64,000 nucleotides of DNA from Pseudomonas eucalypticola. Lineage in GTDB: Bacteria; Pseudomonadota; Gammaproteobacteria; Pseudomonadales; Pseudomonadaceae. The stretch is from the NCBI RefSeq assembly GCF_013374995.1, contig NZ_CP056030.1, positions 5,178,501 to 5,242,500 on the forward strand, written 5' to 3'. Numbering within the stretch: the first letter of the stretch is position 1; every line of letters starts with the position of its first letter. Position numbers and translations under genes: made by a program. The notes under the pieces are model-generated. The model searched no databases. It was not told the origin of the DNA and saw nothing but the letters and a program-made list of their open reading frames with translations. Shown here in pieces: positions 38,581-48,258 of the stretch.

Positions 38581-40380
38581 CTAACTATCCAACCTGAGCA
38601 CGGCGAGGAAGGCTTCTTGTGGAATTTCCACGTTGCCGACCTGTTTCATGCGTTTCTTACCGGCCTTCTGCTTCTCCAGCAGCTTGCGTTTACGGCTCAC
38701 GTCGCCACCGTAGCATTTGGCCAGTACGTTCTTTCTGAGCGCCTTGACAGTGGTCCGGGCCACGATCTGCCCGCCGATGGCGGCCTGGATCGCAACGTCG
38801 AACATCTGCCGAGGAATCAGTTCTTTCATTTTCTCGGTCAACGCGCGGCCCTTGTAGTGGGCGTTGTCGCGGTGAACGATCAGGGCCAGGGCATCAACCT
38901 TGTCTCCGTTGATCAGCACGTCCAGCTTGACCAGGTTGGCCGACTGGTAGCGATCGAAATGGTAGTCCAGGGAAGCATAGCCGCGGCTGGTGGATTTCAG
39001 GCGATCGAAGAAGTCCAGCACCACTTCGTTCATCGGCAGGTCGTAACGCACCTGCACCTGGCTGCCGAGGAACTGCATGTCGCGCTGAACGCCACGCTTC
39101 TCGATGCACAGGGTAATGACGTTGCCCAGGTGCTCCTGAGGCACAAGGATGGTGGCCGACACGATCGGCTCACGGAAATCTTCGACCGACGAGACATCCG
39201 GCAGTTTGGACGGGTTGTCGACGTAAATGGTTTCACCGGTCTTGAGCACCACCTCGAAGATCACGCTCGGGGCGGTGGTGATCAGGTCCAGGTCGTACTC
39301 GCGCTCCAGGCGCTCCTGGATGATCTCCATGTGCAGCATGCCCAGGAAACCGCAGCGGAAGCCGAAGCCCAGGGCGTCGGAGCTTTCCGGCAGGTACTGC
39401 AACGACGAATCGTTGAGGGTCAGCTTGGACAGGGCGTCGCGGAAGTCTTCGAAGTCATCGGAGCTGACCGGGAACAGGCCGGCGTACACCTGCGGCTGGA
39501 TGCGCTTGAAGCCTGGCAGCACCGGCACATCGGGGGTGCTGTTCAGGGTCAGGGTGTCACCCACGGGGGCACCGTGAATGTCCTTGATGCTGGCGATGAT
39601 GAAGCCTACTTCGCCGGCCTTCAGGTCCGCGGTGGCGGTATGCTTGGGGGTGAACACGCCGACGCTGTCGACCAGGTGCACCTTGCCGGTGGACTTGACC
39701 AGGATCTTGTCGCCCTTCTTCACCCGGCCATGGCGCACGCGTACCAGGGACACGACGCCCAGGTAGTTGTCGAACCAGGAGTCGATGATCAACGCTTGCA
39801 GCGGATCTTCGATGTTGCCGGTAGGGGCTGGAATGGTGTGCACCAGGCGCTCGAGCACGTCGATCACGCCCATGCCGCTCTTGGCGCTGCACGCCACGGC
39901 GTCGGTGGCGTCGATGCCGATGACCTTCTCGATCTCGTCCTTGACGCGGTCGGGGTCGGCCTGGGGCAGGTCCATCTTGTTCAGGACCGGCATGACTTCC
40001 AGGCCTTGCTCGATGGCGGTGTAGCAGTTGGCCACCGACTGGGCCTCCACACCTTGACCGGCGTCGACCACCAGCAGCGCGCCTTCGCAGGCGGCCAGCG
40101 AACGGCTGACTTCATAAGTGAAGTCGACGTGGCCGGGGGTGTCGATGAAGTTCAGCTGGTAGGTTTTACCGTCCTGCGCCTTGTAGTGCAGCGTGACGCT
40201 ATGGGCCTTGATGGTAATCCCACGCTCGCGCTCCAGGTCCATGGAGTCCAGTACCTGCGCTTCCATCTCGCGATCGGCCAGGCCGCCGCACATCTGGATG
40301 AACCGATCGGCCAGCGTCGACTTGCCATGGTCAATGTGGGCGATGATGGAGAAATTGCGGATATGACTCAAATCACTCAC
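38581..40380 (-). CDS. lepA: Elongation factor 4 (LepA)
   Basis: The 599-residue ribosomal GTPase has G1 [11 protein letters not shown]3 DTPGH and G4 NKMD, and the EF4-specific C-terminal domain ([27 protein letters not shown] in shortened view). It remodels ribosomes and affects initiation. It heads the lepA-to-pdxJ gene series. Confidence 0.96.
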   Translation of the reverse strand: MSDLSHIRNFSIIAHIDHGKSTLADRFIQMCGGLADREMEAQVLDSMDLERERGITIKAHSVTLHYKAQDGKTYQLNFIDTPGHVDFTYEVSRSLAACEGALLVVDAGQGVEAQSVANCYTAIEQGLEVMPVLNKMDLPQADPDRVKDEIEKVIGIDATDAVACSAKSGMGVIDVLERLVHTIPAPTGNIEDPLQALIIDSWFDNYLGVVSLVRVRHGRVKKGDKILVKSTGKVHLVDSVGVFTPKHTATADLKAGEVGFIIASIKDIHGAPVGDTLTLNSTPDVPVLPGFKRIQPQVYAGLFPVSSDDFEDFRDALSKLTLNDSSLQYLPESSDALGFGFRCGFLGMLHMEIIQERLEREYDLDLITTAPSVIFEVVLKTGETIYVDNPSKLPDVSSVEDFREPIVSATILVPQEHLGNVITLCIEKRGVQRDMQFLGSQVQVRYDLPMNEVVLDFFDRLKSTSRGYASLDYHFDRYQSANLVKLDVLINGDKVDALALIVHRDNAHYKGRALTEKMKELIPRQMFDVAIQAAIGGQIVARTTVKALRKNVLAKCYGGDVSRKRKLLEKQKAGKKRMKQVGNVEIPQEAFLAVLRLDS

Positions 40381-40485
40381 GGATCAACACTCGAAAAGGC
40401 TGCGGGCCGGACGCCCAACGAAAAATAGCCGGGAATTGTACCTGAATAACGGGGTTGTGTGGGAGCGGGTTGATCATGAAGATCC

Positions 40486-40555
40486 TGTGGGCACTGGCTT
40501 GCCAGCGAGCTTTTTGCTTCCAGGCCCCCTGAAAGCTCGCTGGCACGCCAGCTTG
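40486..40555. repeat. REP pair between lepA and mucD
   Basis: The units CTGGCTTGCCAGCGAGCTTT and AAAGCTCGCTGGCACGCCAG are inverted copies with one mismatch, separated by about 20 bases. It is the same type as the palindrome at 35597. Confidence 0.8.
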
Positions 40556-40583
40556 CGCAGGCGTTCACGACACGCCCAGGCAC

Positions 40584-40611
40584 AAAAAAGGGCAGCGCGA
40601 TGGCTGCCCTT
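40584..40611 (-). terminator. Rho-independent terminator after mucD
   Basis: Read on the minus strand, AAGGGCAGCC/GCTGCCCTT form a stem followed by a run of six T. It lies 20 bp beyond the mucD stop. Confidence 0.88.
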
Positions 40612-40631
40612 CCCTGTCCAGGCCTGCGACT

Positions 40632-42065
40632 TTACTCGCTCAGCTTGAAGGTGATAAAGCTCGCGCGGCCCTGGCGCAGCACGCGCATGGACACCGAACG
40701 GTTCTTCGGCAGGCCCTTGGCGATGTCGGTGAATTCCTTCGCCGAACCGATGGCCTGGTTGTTCAGGTGGGTGATCACGTCACCCGGCTGCAGGCCGATC
40801 ATGGCCGCGGGGCCGTCCTGGACGTCCTTGATGACCACGCCACTCTTGAGGTCCAGGGCCTTTTTCTGATCGGCGGTCAGGTCGGCCACGGACACGCCCA
40901 GGCGGTTGCTGTTGCTTTCGCCCTGGGGCTTGGCAGCGTCGCCGGCCATGATGTCGTCGTCATTGGCTGGCATGGCGCCCACGGTGACGTCGATGGTCTT
41001 GCGCTTGCCTTCGCGGATCACTTCCAGGCTGGCCTTGGCGCCGGCCTTGAGGCCACCGACCAGGTGCGGCAGGTCGGCGGACATGACGATCGGCTGGCCG
41101 TTCATGCTCAGGATCACGTCGCCCACCTGCAGGCCCGACTTGGCGGCAGGGCCGTCTTCGACCAGCTGGGCCACCAAGGCGCCGGCCGGCTTGTCGAGAC
41201 CAAAGGATTCAGCCAGGTCCTTGTTCACTTCCTGAATGACCACGCCCAGCCAGCCGCGGCTGACCTTGCCGTCCTTCTTCAACTGGTTGGCCACGTCCAT
41301 GGCCACGTCGATCGGGATCGCGAACGACAGGCCCATGAAGCCGCCGGACCGGGTGAAGATCTGCGAGTTGATGCCCACGACCTCACCGTTCATGTTGAAC
41401 AGCGGGCCACCGGAGTTGCCCGGGTTGATGGCCACGTCGGTCTGGATGAACGGCACATAGGCGTCGTTCGGCAGGGTGCGCCCCTTGGCGCTGACGATAC
41501 CTTTGGTCACCGAATGGTCGAAACCGAACGGCGAGCCGATGGCCAGCACCCACTCACCCACCTTGAGCTTGTCGGAATCGCCCAGTTTCACGGTTGGCAG
41601 GTTTTTGCCTTCAATCTTCAGCAGCGCTACGTCGGTACGGGCGTCGGTGCCGACCAGCTTGGCTTTCAGCTCGCTGCGGTCGGACAGGCGCACGATGATT
41701 TCATCGGCGTCGGCCACCACGTGATTGTTGGTCAGCACATAGCCGTCATCGGAAATGATGAACCCCGAGCCCAGCGACTGGGCTTCACGCTGGCGGTCGC
41801 CCTTGGGGCTGCGCGGCGAGCGCGGCATGTTGCGGAAAAAGTCGCGGAACGCTGGCGGCAGGTCGTCCAGGTCGGGCATGTCCCCGCTGGCGGCGCTACG
41901 GTCAGGCAGCTTCTGGGTGGTACTGATGTTGACCACGGCGGGGGACGCCTGCTCCACCAGGTTGGTGAAGTCAGGCAGCGCCTCGGCCTGTGCAGTGACA
42001 GCCTGGCCGAGCATCAGCACGGCGGCGCACACGGTCAGGTAGGATTTCAAGCGTAGTATCGACAT
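40632..42065 (-). CDS. mucD: Periplasmic serine protease MucD (DegP/Do family)
   Basis: The 477-residue protein has a signal peptide, a trypsin-like domain with His (LTNNHVVADADE), Asp (ARTDVALLKI) and Ser (NPGNSGGPLFN), and two PDZ domains. MucD degrades misfolded envelope proteins and damps the AlgU response. The start at 42065 (MSILRLKSYL) suits the signal peptide. It lies downstream of mucB with no mucC between them. Confidence 0.95.
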   Translation of the reverse strand: MSILRLKSYLTVCAAVLMLGQAVTAQAEALPDFTNLVEQASPAVVNISTTQKLPDRSAASGDMPDLDDLPPAFRDFFRNMPRSPRSPKGDRQREAQSLGSGFIISDDGYVLTNNHVVADADEIIVRLSDRSELKAKLVGTDARTDVALLKIEGKNLPTVKLGDSDKLKVGEWVLAIGSPFGFDHSVTKGIVSAKGRTLPNDAYVPFIQTDVAINPGNSGGPLFNMNGEVVGINSQIFTRSGGFMGLSFAIPIDVAMDVANQLKKDGKVSRGWLGVVIQEVNKDLAESFGLDKPAGALVAQLVEDGPAAKSGLQVGDVILSMNGQPIVMSADLPHLVGGLKAGAKASLEVIREGKRKTIDVTVGAMPANDDDIMAGDAAKPQGESNSNRLGVSVADLTADQKKALDLKSGVVIKDVQDGPAAMIGLQPGDVITHLNNQAIGSAKEFTDIAKGLPKNRSVSMRVLRQGRASFITFKLSE

Positions 42066-42190
42066 ACGGCTCCCGTCAGTAACGAGCAAGGTTTAGCAAT
42101 GGGGAACGCCAGACGCACGAAACCCGGACGCTGCCTGGGGCAAGGTCCGGGTCGGGTTGTCGGCAGTGGCGATCCTTTGAACAGCACACA

Positions 42191-42216
42191 AGGCCAGACC
42201 CTTGAGGGTCTGACCT
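42191..42216. repeat. Stem-loop between mucB and mucD
   Basis: AGGCCAGACCC and GGGTCTGACCT flank the loop TTGA. There is no strong T run on either strand, so it may be a weak terminator or an RNA-stability element that sets the mucD level relative to algU-mucA-mucB. Confidence 0.5.
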
Positions 42217-42332
42217 ATAGAAAAATTCAGGGGATTTTGCAACCTGGCTGACAGAAGTTTCATTTCGTCATCCTTTGTAACGGATGGCGTGAAGCGCTCC
42301 CTGCGCCCCGGCTTCTGCTCAGCACTGGCGCC

Positions 42333-43295
42333 TCAATTCTTCGCCTGGGCGTCTTGGGCGCGCATCGACAAGGCGATTCGCTCGGCGGTGCCGATCGGAA
42401 TCTCGCCCACCACCGTCACCATGACGTCGCCCTTGGGCGTGGTCAGGCGTCGGGAGACAGCCGAGGTCGGGCCCAGTTGCGTGCGGGTGTCGAGGCCCGA
42501 CGCGCCATTGAGCGGCTCCAGGAAAACCGAGAAACGCGCCAGGCCGTCGTCGTACATCAAACTGGTGACCGTGGTCTTGCTGTCAGGGTCCTTGCGCACC
42601 GCGCTGTTGGCCAGTTCGAAACCCGGGGGCAACCAGTCCGAGCGCCAGTGAGCGTTGGCGGGCGCCGCAGGCGCTGCAGCGACTGCCGGGCCCAGGGGCT
42701 TGCAGTTGTCGCTGGGGGCCAGGTCGGCATCGCCAGGCGCACTGGGGTCCAGGCGGGTGAACTGGAAGCGTTCGAGCAGGCGCCCCTTGTCGTCGAGCAG
42801 CAACGACTTGAGGGGCAGACCGGTCTGGCTGTCCAGATGAAGTTCGAAGCCGTAGCGGTGCTGATCCTTGGGCGTCAGCGTGACGATGGTAGCGTCACGC
42901 CCGGCCACACGGGACTGCCCGGCAACTGCCAGGTCATACCACGACATGAGTTTCAGCGGGTCCAATCCGTGGGGCGCCGCGCTGGGCGCTTGCTGCTTGA
43001 CGCCAGACACCAGCGTACCGCTCACGCACTGGGTGCGGCCATCCACGCGCACGACTTCCTGGGCGGAGCCATCGAGCTGCAGGAGCCGCTCGGTGACCTT
43101 GCCATTCTGGGCGCGATGCCAGATATCGTGGGTGGAGAAACTGCCATTGCGTTCGTAGACGAAGGTGCCTTGGTAGCTCTGCTGTTGCTCGGCCTGGGCC
43201 AGACGGTTGAGCCACTGGGAAGCGTCACTGGCCGCGAGGGCCGGGACGCTCAGGCACGAACCGAGCAATAGCGGTAGTAGCGGTAGAGCGCGCAT
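42333..43295 (-). CDS. mucB: Periplasmic regulator of the AlgU anti-sigma factor, MucB (RseB)
   Basis: The 320-residue periplasmic protein has a signal peptide (LLLGSCLSVPALA) and a LolA-like MucB/RseB fold (YQGTFVYERNGSFSTHDIWH). It binds MucA and shields it from AlgW cleavage until envelope stress. It follows mucA by 8 bp. Confidence 0.93.
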   Translation of the reverse strand: MRALPLLPLLLGSCLSVPALAASDASQWLNRLAQAEQQQSYQGTFVYERNGSFSTHDIWHRAQNGKVTERLLQLDGSAQEVVRVDGRTQCVSGTLVSGVKQQAPSAAPHGLDPLKLMSWYDLAVAGQSRVAGRDATIVTLTPKDQHRYGFELHLDSQTGLPLKSLLLDDKGRLLERFQFTRLDPSAPGDADLAPSDNCKPLGPAVAAAPAAPANAHWRSDWLPPGFELANSAVRKDPDSKTTVTSLMYDDGLARFSVFLEPLNGASGLDTRTQLGPTSAVSRRLTTPKGDVMVTVVGEIPIGTAERIALSMRAQDAQAKN

Positions 43296-43303
43296 GAAGC
43301 TCC

Positions 43304-43900
43304 TTAGCGGTTTTCAAGGCTCGCGGCGCGTGCATACGGCAGCGCGCTTTCCGTGCCTTTCAGCGCGGCTTCCTGGGCGTGTTGGCGCAGGTAGCCGGGC
43401 AGACGCTGGTCGTGCGCCCCAGGCTGGCCTTGCAGCACACCATTGGCCATGGGGCCGGTGTTCTGATCGGCGCTTTCGGTGTAGCCGGCGAGCACGGCTG
43501 GACCTTGCACCTGTGGTACCGACGGCGCCTGCTGGGTAGCCGGCTGCTGCTGGGCCAACTGGTTGCCAGTGATTTCGTCCTGATTGTACAGGCGAACGCC
43601 CGCCAGCACGGCCACGGTGACCGAAGCGGCAACGGCCAGGCGACCGATGCTGCGCCATGGGCCACGGGTGGCCTTGACGGGTGCGATCTCGTCGGCAATG
43701 GCCACGGACACGGCGGTGGCCAGGTCCAGGCGTGGGTCAAGCAAGTCCTTGTGCATTACAGCACGGGCAATCTGGTAGCGATTCCAGGTAGCTCGTGTTT
43801 CCGGGTCTTCAAGCGCGTTGATGACCCGGCGCAATTCCAGTTCGTCCGCTTCGTTATCCATCACCGCGGACAGCGATTCCTGCAAAGCTTCACGACTCAT
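43304..43900 (-). CDS. mucA: Anti-sigma factor MucA
   Basis: The 198-residue inner-membrane protein has an N-terminal AlgU-binding domain (SREALQESLSAVMDNEADELELRRV) and a membrane helix near residues 88-104 (LAVAASVTVAVLAGVRL), then a periplasmic tail. It appears full length, with no mucoidy-type truncation. Confidence 0.94.
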   Translation of the reverse strand: MSREALQESLSAVMDNEADELELRRVINALEDPETRATWNRYQIARAVMHKDLLDPRLDLATAVSVAIADEIAPVKATRGPWRSIGRLAVAASVTVAVLAGVRLYNQDEITGNQLAQQQPATQQAPSVPQVQGPAVLAGYTESADQNTGPMANGVLQGQPGAHDQRLPGYLRQHAQEAALKGTESALPYARAASLENR

Positions 43901-43931
43901 GGCGGTTCCTCTCTTGGCTGTCGCCGCTGTC

Positions 43932-44513
43932 TCAGGTTTCCTGCAACAAAGGCTGCAGGGCTTTATCTATGGCCTCCCGAGCGCGGAAAATCCGAGATCG
44001 CACGGTACCCACCGGGCATTGCATGACGCTGGCAATGTCCTCGTAACTCAGACCGTCGAATTCACGTAAAGTTAACGCCGTACGCAAATCTTCTGGCAGT
44101 TGCTGGATGGTCCGGTGGACAGTGCCCTCGATCTCATCGCGTAACAGGGAGCGCTCCGGAGACTCCAGATCCTTGAGGCCATGATCGCCGTCGTAGAACT
44201 CGGCATCCTCGGAACTCACATCGCTATCTGGGGGCCTGCGACCGCGGGACACCAGATAGTTTTTCGCCGTGTTGATGGCGATACGGTACAGCCACGTATA
44301 AAACGCACTGTCACCGCGAAAATTTCCCAGCGCTCGGTATGCCTTGATAAAGGCTTCCTGCGCCACGTCCTGGGCTTCATGGGTGTCGTGCACGAAACGC
44401 ACGATCAACCCGAGAATCTTGTGCTGATATTTCAGCACCAACAGATCGAAAGCTCGCCGGTCGCCGCGCTGTACACGCTCGACCAGTTGCTGATCCTCTT
44501 CCTGGGTTAGCAT
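43932..44513 (-). CDS. algU: ECF sigma factor AlgU (RpoE/sigma-22)
   Basis: The 193-residue sigma factor has region 2 (LVLKYQHKILGLIVRFV, DVAQEAFIKAYRAL) and region 4 (LPEDLRTALTLREFDGLSYEDIA). It drives envelope-stress, heat-shock and alginate genes. The start at 44513 gives the standard MLTQEEDQQLVERVQRGD. An AlgU-type promoter lies 60 bp upstream. Confidence 0.96.
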   Translation of the reverse strand: MLTQEEDQQLVERVQRGDRRAFDLLVLKYQHKILGLIVRFVHDTHEAQDVAQEAFIKAYRALGNFRGDSAFYTWLYRIAINTAKNYLVSRGRRPPDSDVSSEDAEFYDGDHGLKDLESPERSLLRDEIEGTVHRTIQQLPEDLRTALTLREFDGLSYEDIASVMQCPVGTVRSRIFRAREAIDKALQPLLQET

Positions 44514-45177
44514 GAACACTCCTCGTTGAGCCGGGAGGAGCATTGCTCAAGCCATCGTTCAGGCTTGCAAACATAGACTCGGGCTTTTCGCAAAAGTTCT
44601 CCCCTCCAAGCAAGTTTCCTGCGAACCATAATTTGGCCTGCACGAAAACCGCAGCCCGGTCATGGCCGGCTGCGTCAATAATCTTGTCGTCGAATCCGCT
44701 TGCAGTGGCCAGCGACTTCAGCCCCACATAAAGCCGACGCCCCTTCCCTTCTCATGGGCGACCGTCTATGGATACCGGCGTGTTGCATAAAGTTCCCGGT
44801 ATTTGCAGCGATCGCCCACGGACGTTGCGTGATCACACATTCTGCCCCGATGTTTCAGCCGTGTAACAGCGCTCAAGACCGGTGGTCGGGCGTAATCTTC
44901 GCTAGCGTGGGTACATACGTCTGATAACCCGACCAACGGTATAGTTCCACAACGCCATGAAGGTTTGACCATTGTGCCGTTCGCCCCATTTATATACTAG
45001 TGGTACCTGACGTTGCCCGTCCCCTGGCTTCCTGGCAATCGCCAGCGTGTGCCGTTCGGCGCGACCCTGCACCCCAAGGGTCCTGCCGCCCCCTACCATC
45101 AGCCCATTGCACTGGCCACCCCGCATGAACGAGACTGCGCGCAAAACAATAGTCGCCTTCGCAGCGGAACCCCAGAC
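44514..45177. other. Divergent algU / nadB intergenic region
   Basis: This 664-base region carries the algU promoter at its left and a possible nadB promoter near 44965-44998 (TTGACC, 18 bases, TTTATA). Frames open through the middle lack ribosome binding sites and family resemblance. The long nadB leader could hold regulatory RNA, but I see no recognisable motif. Confidence 0.5.
44573..44599 (-). promoter_or_regulatory. AlgU-dependent autoregulatory promoter of algU
   Basis: On the minus strand GAACTT (44594-44599) and TCTAT (44573-44577) are separated by exactly 16 bases. This fits the known AlgU/sigma-E consensus GAACTT-N16/17-TCtgA, as expected from algU autoregulation. Confidence 0.75.
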
Positions 45178-46785
45178 ATGAGCCAGCAGTATCAACACGA
45201 CGTTCTAGTGATTGGCAGTGGTGCAGCCGGGCTGAGCCTGGCCCTGACCTTGCCCGCCCATTTGCGCATCGCGGTATTGAGCAAGGGCGACCTGGCCAAC
45301 GGTTCCACGTTCTGGGCCCAGGGCGGGGTAGCCGCGGTGCTGGACGATACCGACACGGTGCAGTCCCATGTGGAGGACACCCTCAACGCTGGCGGCGGGC
45401 TGTGCCACGAAGACGCGGTGCGCTTCACCGTGGAGCACAGCCGTGAAGCCATCCAATGGCTGATCGACCAGGGCGTGCCCTTTACCCGCGACGACGACCC
45501 CGACCACGAAGAAGGCAGTTTCGAATTCCACCTGACCCGCGAGGGTGGCCACAGCCACCGGCGCATCATCCATGCCGCGGACGCCACCGGGGCGGCGATT
45601 TTCAAGACCTTGCTGGCCCAGGCCCGGCTGCGACCCAATATCGAGTTGCTGGAGCAACGGGTAGCCGTGGACCTGATCACCGAGCGTCGCCTGGGGCTGA
45701 CGGGTGACCGATGCCTGGGCGCCTATGTGCTGAACCGCCATACGGGCGAAGTCGACACCTTCGGTGCCCGCTTCACCATCCTGGCCACCGGCGGCGCCGC
45801 CAAGGTCTACCTCTATACCAGCAACCCCGATGGCGCCTGCGGTGACGGCATCGCCATGGCCTGGCGGGCCGGCTGCCGGGTGGCGAACCTGGAATTCAAC
45901 CAATTCCACCCCACCTGCCTGTATCACCCCCAGGCCAAAAGCTTCCTGGTCACCGAAGCCTTGCGCGGCGAAGGGGCCGTGCTGAAGCTGCCGAACGGCG
46001 AAAGGTTCATGCCCCGTTTCGACCCTCGCGCCGAACTGGCACCACGGGACATCGTGGCCCGCGCCATCGACCATGAAATGAAGCGCCTGGGCGTGGATTG
46101 CGTGTACCTGGACATCAGCCACAAGCCCGCCGAGTTCATCACCACGCACTTCCCCACGGTGTACGAGCGCTGCCTGACCTACGGCATCGACATCACTCGC
46201 CAGCCGATTCCCGTGGTGCCAGCGGCGCACTACACCTGCGGCGGGGTGATGGTGGACGCGCAAGGGCGCACCGACGTGCCGGGGCTGTACGCCATCGGCG
46301 AAACCACCTTCACCGGGCTGCACGGCGCCAACCGCATGGCCAGCAATTCGCTGCTCGAATGCTTCGTGTATGGCCGCTCGGCCGCTGACCACATCGTCGA
46401 CCTGCTGGCGCATATCCCGCTGCCCGAGGGCTTGCCCCACTGGGACGCCAGCCAGGTGACCGACTCGGACGAGGACGTGATCATCGCCCACAACTGGGAC
46501 GAACTGCGGCGGTTCATGTGGGACTACGTGGGCATCGTGCGCACCACCAAGCGCCTGCAACGCGCCGAACACCGGGTGCGGTTGCTGCTGGACGAGATCG
46601 ATGAGTTCTACAGCAACTACCGAGTCAGCAGAGACCTGATTGAACTGAGGAACCTTGCTCAGGTAGCGGAACTGATGATCAGGTCTGCCATGGAACGCAA
46701 GGAATCTCGGGGTCTGCACTACACGCTGGACTATCCAGAGATGCTGCCAGAGGCGAAGGATACGATCCTTACACCCGACAAATGA
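45178..46785 (+). CDS. nadB: L-aspartate oxidase with an island-supplied C-terminal tail
   Basis: The 535-residue flavoprotein oxidises aspartate to iminoaspartate, the first step of de novo NAD synthesis. It has the FAD-binding [11 protein letters not shown] and [20 protein letters not shown]. Codons up to about 46619 are native. The last 54 codons (46621-46782) lie inside the integrated island: they use AGA, AGG, CTT and ACA, rare here, yet encode nearly the native sequence and end in TPDK instead of VPPTFGD. The protein should be functional. Start at 45178 (MSQQYQHDV). Confidence 0.93.
   Translation: MSQQYQHDVLVIGSGAAGLSLALTLPAHLRIAVLSKGDLANGSTFWAQGGVAAVLDDTDTVQSHVEDTLNAGGGLCHEDAVRFTVEHSREAIQWLIDQGVPFTRDDDPDHEEGSFEFHLTREGGHSHRRIIHAADATGAAIFKTLLAQARLRPNIELLEQRVAVDLITERRLGLTGDRCLGAYVLNRHTGEVDTFGARFTILATGGAAKVYLYTSNPDGACGDGIAMAWRAGCRVANLEFNQFHPTCLYHPQAKSFLVTEALRGEGAVLKLPNGERFMPRFDPRAELAPRDIVARAIDHEMKRLGVDCVYLDISHKPAEFITTHFPTVYERCLTYGIDITRQPIPVVPAAHYTCGGVMVDAQGRTDVPGLYAIGETTFTGLHGANRMASNSLLECFVYGRSAADHIVDLLAHIPLPEGLPHWDASQVTDSDEDVIIAHNWDELRRFMWDYVGIVRTTKRLQRAEHRVRLLLDEIDEFYSNYRVSRDLIELRNLAQVAELMIRSAMERKESRGLHYTLDYPEMLPEAKDTILTPDK
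46603..46619. repeat. attL core repeat of the nadB island
   Basis: GAGTTCTACAGCAACTA recurs at 54404 with one C/T difference. The identical part TACAGCAACTA (46609-46619) is the likely strand-exchange region. Coding phase of nadB is preserved through it. Confidence 0.85.
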
Positions 46786-46988
46786 GGCACGTTAGGAGAC
46801 CTCAGCGTAGCACCTAAAGCCCCCGTTTTGTAACAGCTTTGGCGCGTCTTTGTCCCATCGCTGGGGTCCTTATCGCCCACCCGTGAGGGTCTCTATAGCG
46901 CCTGTGCGAGCCCGCGAGGGCCACACGGGGGAACCTCGCCGAGTAGAAGCAATGAGGTGGTCTCTCAGATTTTTCTGTCAGATCTTCA

Positions 46989-47072
46989 TCAGGGGCCCTT
47001 GAAGCGACCGTATAGCCAGAAGGCCACATGAACAGCCACGCAGACCCAGTAGGCAGCGTGTAGCGTGTCCAT
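46989..47072 (-). CDS. Small membrane protein of 27 residues in the island
   Basis: Not a recognised family. MDTLHAAYWVCVAVHVAFWL is followed by YGRFKGP: one membrane helix with a short basic tail. The start has AAGGAG five bases upstream, which supports real translation. It is the last gene of the leftward island series, 16 bp after the KilA-N gene. Small one-helix proteins of this kind occur in phages, including as holin-like or superinfection factors, but no function can be assigned. Confidence 0.55.
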   Translation of the reverse strand: MDTLHAAYWVCVAVHVAFWLYGRFKGP

Positions 47073-47088
47073 GAGGTTCTCCTTGAGG

Positions 47089-47826
47089 TTACTTGGTGAC
47101 CCTACCCCAGCGGTCGGTCTTGTCTTTGGACTTGGCTCTGGCCTTAGCGGTCTTCGATTCGGCCACCATCAGGTTGATGCGTTCGGCCTCCTTACGGAGC
47201 CAGTCGAGACCACGGGGCTTTACTCGCCAGCCTTCACGGTTGCCGAAGTCCGATGAGGCCTTCACAAAGGCACCCACAGCGAAGCCCTGCTTATGCGGTC
47301 GTGGTGAGCCTTCACGGGTCCCGAAGTTATCTAAGGGGTACGCAAAGGCTTTCATGGAGACCAAAGCCTCAAGGGCAAGGCGTGGTTGTTTGATACCTGC
47401 CACATGGCAAGCCTCAGTCCAAGTAAGACCAGCGCCACGGGCTTTCATGTCCAGGGTCGAAGCCTTGGGCATGTTGGCGTCTAAGAGGGCGTCCTTTAGG
47501 CGAAGCTCGCGGACAGCGTGGTTACGCATAGCCACAAAGGCATCTACGACCATCACATAGAAGTCCAGTGAGCAGGCCATAGCGTAGGCAATGGTTGCCC
47601 GTTCGCTCGCATAGGTGCCGCCACTGTCACCATGGACGGTGTGCAAATTTGCACATCGGTCGAAGTAATCACGATCACGGCCACGCCATTGAGCGGGTGG
47701 CTTTGTCTGATCAGGTAGGGCCTTGTTTATTTCCGTGAGGCTCCACAGGCCCTCAGCGTTTGGCTTGAAGGTGCGCCCCTCGATAACAATAGGCAGCAGC
47801 GTGTCGGTGTTGTTAGTCATGTTCAT
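47089..47826 (-). CDS. KilA-N domain phage-type DNA-binding protein
   Basis: The 245-residue protein has a KilA-N-like domain at about residues 10-105 (GLWSLTEINKA, GGTYASERATIAYAMACSLDFYVMVVDAF) and a basic C-terminal part ending DKTDRWGRVTK. KilA-N domains bind DNA and occur in phage antirepressors and regulators. The start at 47826 (MNMTNN) is preferred over the ATG six bases later because of the AGGA spacing. It belongs to the leftward island genes. Confidence 0.7.
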   Translation of the reverse strand: MNMTNNTDTLLPIVIEGRTFKPNAEGLWSLTEINKALPDQTKPPAQWRGRDRDYFDRCANLHTVHGDSGGTYASERATIAYAMACSLDFYVMVVDAFVAMRNHAVRELRLKDALLDANMPKASTLDMKARGAGLTWTEACHVAGIKQPRLALEALVSMKAFAYPLDNFGTREGSPRPHKQGFAVGAFVKASSDFGNREGWRVKPRGLDWLRKEAERINLMVAESKTAKARAKSKDKTDRWGRVTK

Positions 47827-48054
47827 TGTGTCGATTTCCTTTTGGTAGCGCCCTTCAGGTCGCACCCACAGCCGAGCATCCAGCCCCCGACAAAGGGACC
47901 CGGCGTGGCATGAAAGGCACTATCAGAAAGACTGGATTGAGTGATGCCCCGCGACGGGCCGGTGTAGCGGTTGAGCTATTGGTCGCAACAGTGAGTAGTT
48001 TTAAAAGAGGTGGAGAGCCTGCCGGGCCCTTCGGGTCGGACTTACAGGTCTCTC

Positions 48055-48207
48055 TCAGTTGGCCTTAGCGGCCTTGCGGACACGGTTGCGCTCACGCTCA
48101 TAGGCTTCAAAGCGAGCCACGGCGGGGCCCATAGGTAGCCCGTTGAGGGAAGCTGATAAGGCCACCACAAGGCGCCTACGTTGGATTCTGGTCATTGGCT
48201 GACTCAT
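48055..48207 (-). CDS. Small basic protein of 50 residues in the island
   Basis: Unrecognised. The frame gives MSQPMTRIQRRRLVVALSAS at the start and a highly basic helical end (RFEAYERERNRVRKAAKAN). It lies 51 bp downstream of the capsid-like gene. No strong ribosome binding site precedes it, so it may depend on coupling to the upstream gene. The charge suggests a nucleic-acid-binding role, but that is only inference. Confidence 0.45.
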   Translation of the reverse strand: MSQPMTRIQRRRLVVALSASLNGLPMGPAVARFEAYERERNRVRKAAKAN

Positions 48208-48222
48208 GTTTAGGAAGCCCAT

Positions 48223-48243
48223 AGAGGCCCATTGCGGGCCCCT
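48223..48243 (-). repeat. Hairpin after the capsid-like gene
   Basis: On the minus strand AGGGGCCC and GGGCCTCT pair (one G-T) around GCAAT. It starts 16 bp after the stop of the 334-residue gene. It lacks a T run; it could be a phage-polymerase terminator or a processing site. Confidence 0.4.
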
Positions 48244-48258
48244 GAGGAAGGATGAGGA

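Noticed and set aside
43304..43900. Mucoidy-type mucA truncation
   Set aside because: The gene reads through to a full 198-residue product with its membrane helix and periplasmic tail.
46880..46910. Second gh-1-type promoter (ACCCTCAC on the minus strand)
   Set aside because: Only the left half matches; CTATGG is replaced by GGGTGG and the A tract is missing.
47940..48050. Possible tRNA (stretch with GTGTAGCGGTTGAGCTAT resembling a D-arm)
   Set aside because: No pairing acceptor stem, no TTCGAAT-type loop and no foldable anticodon arm on either strand.
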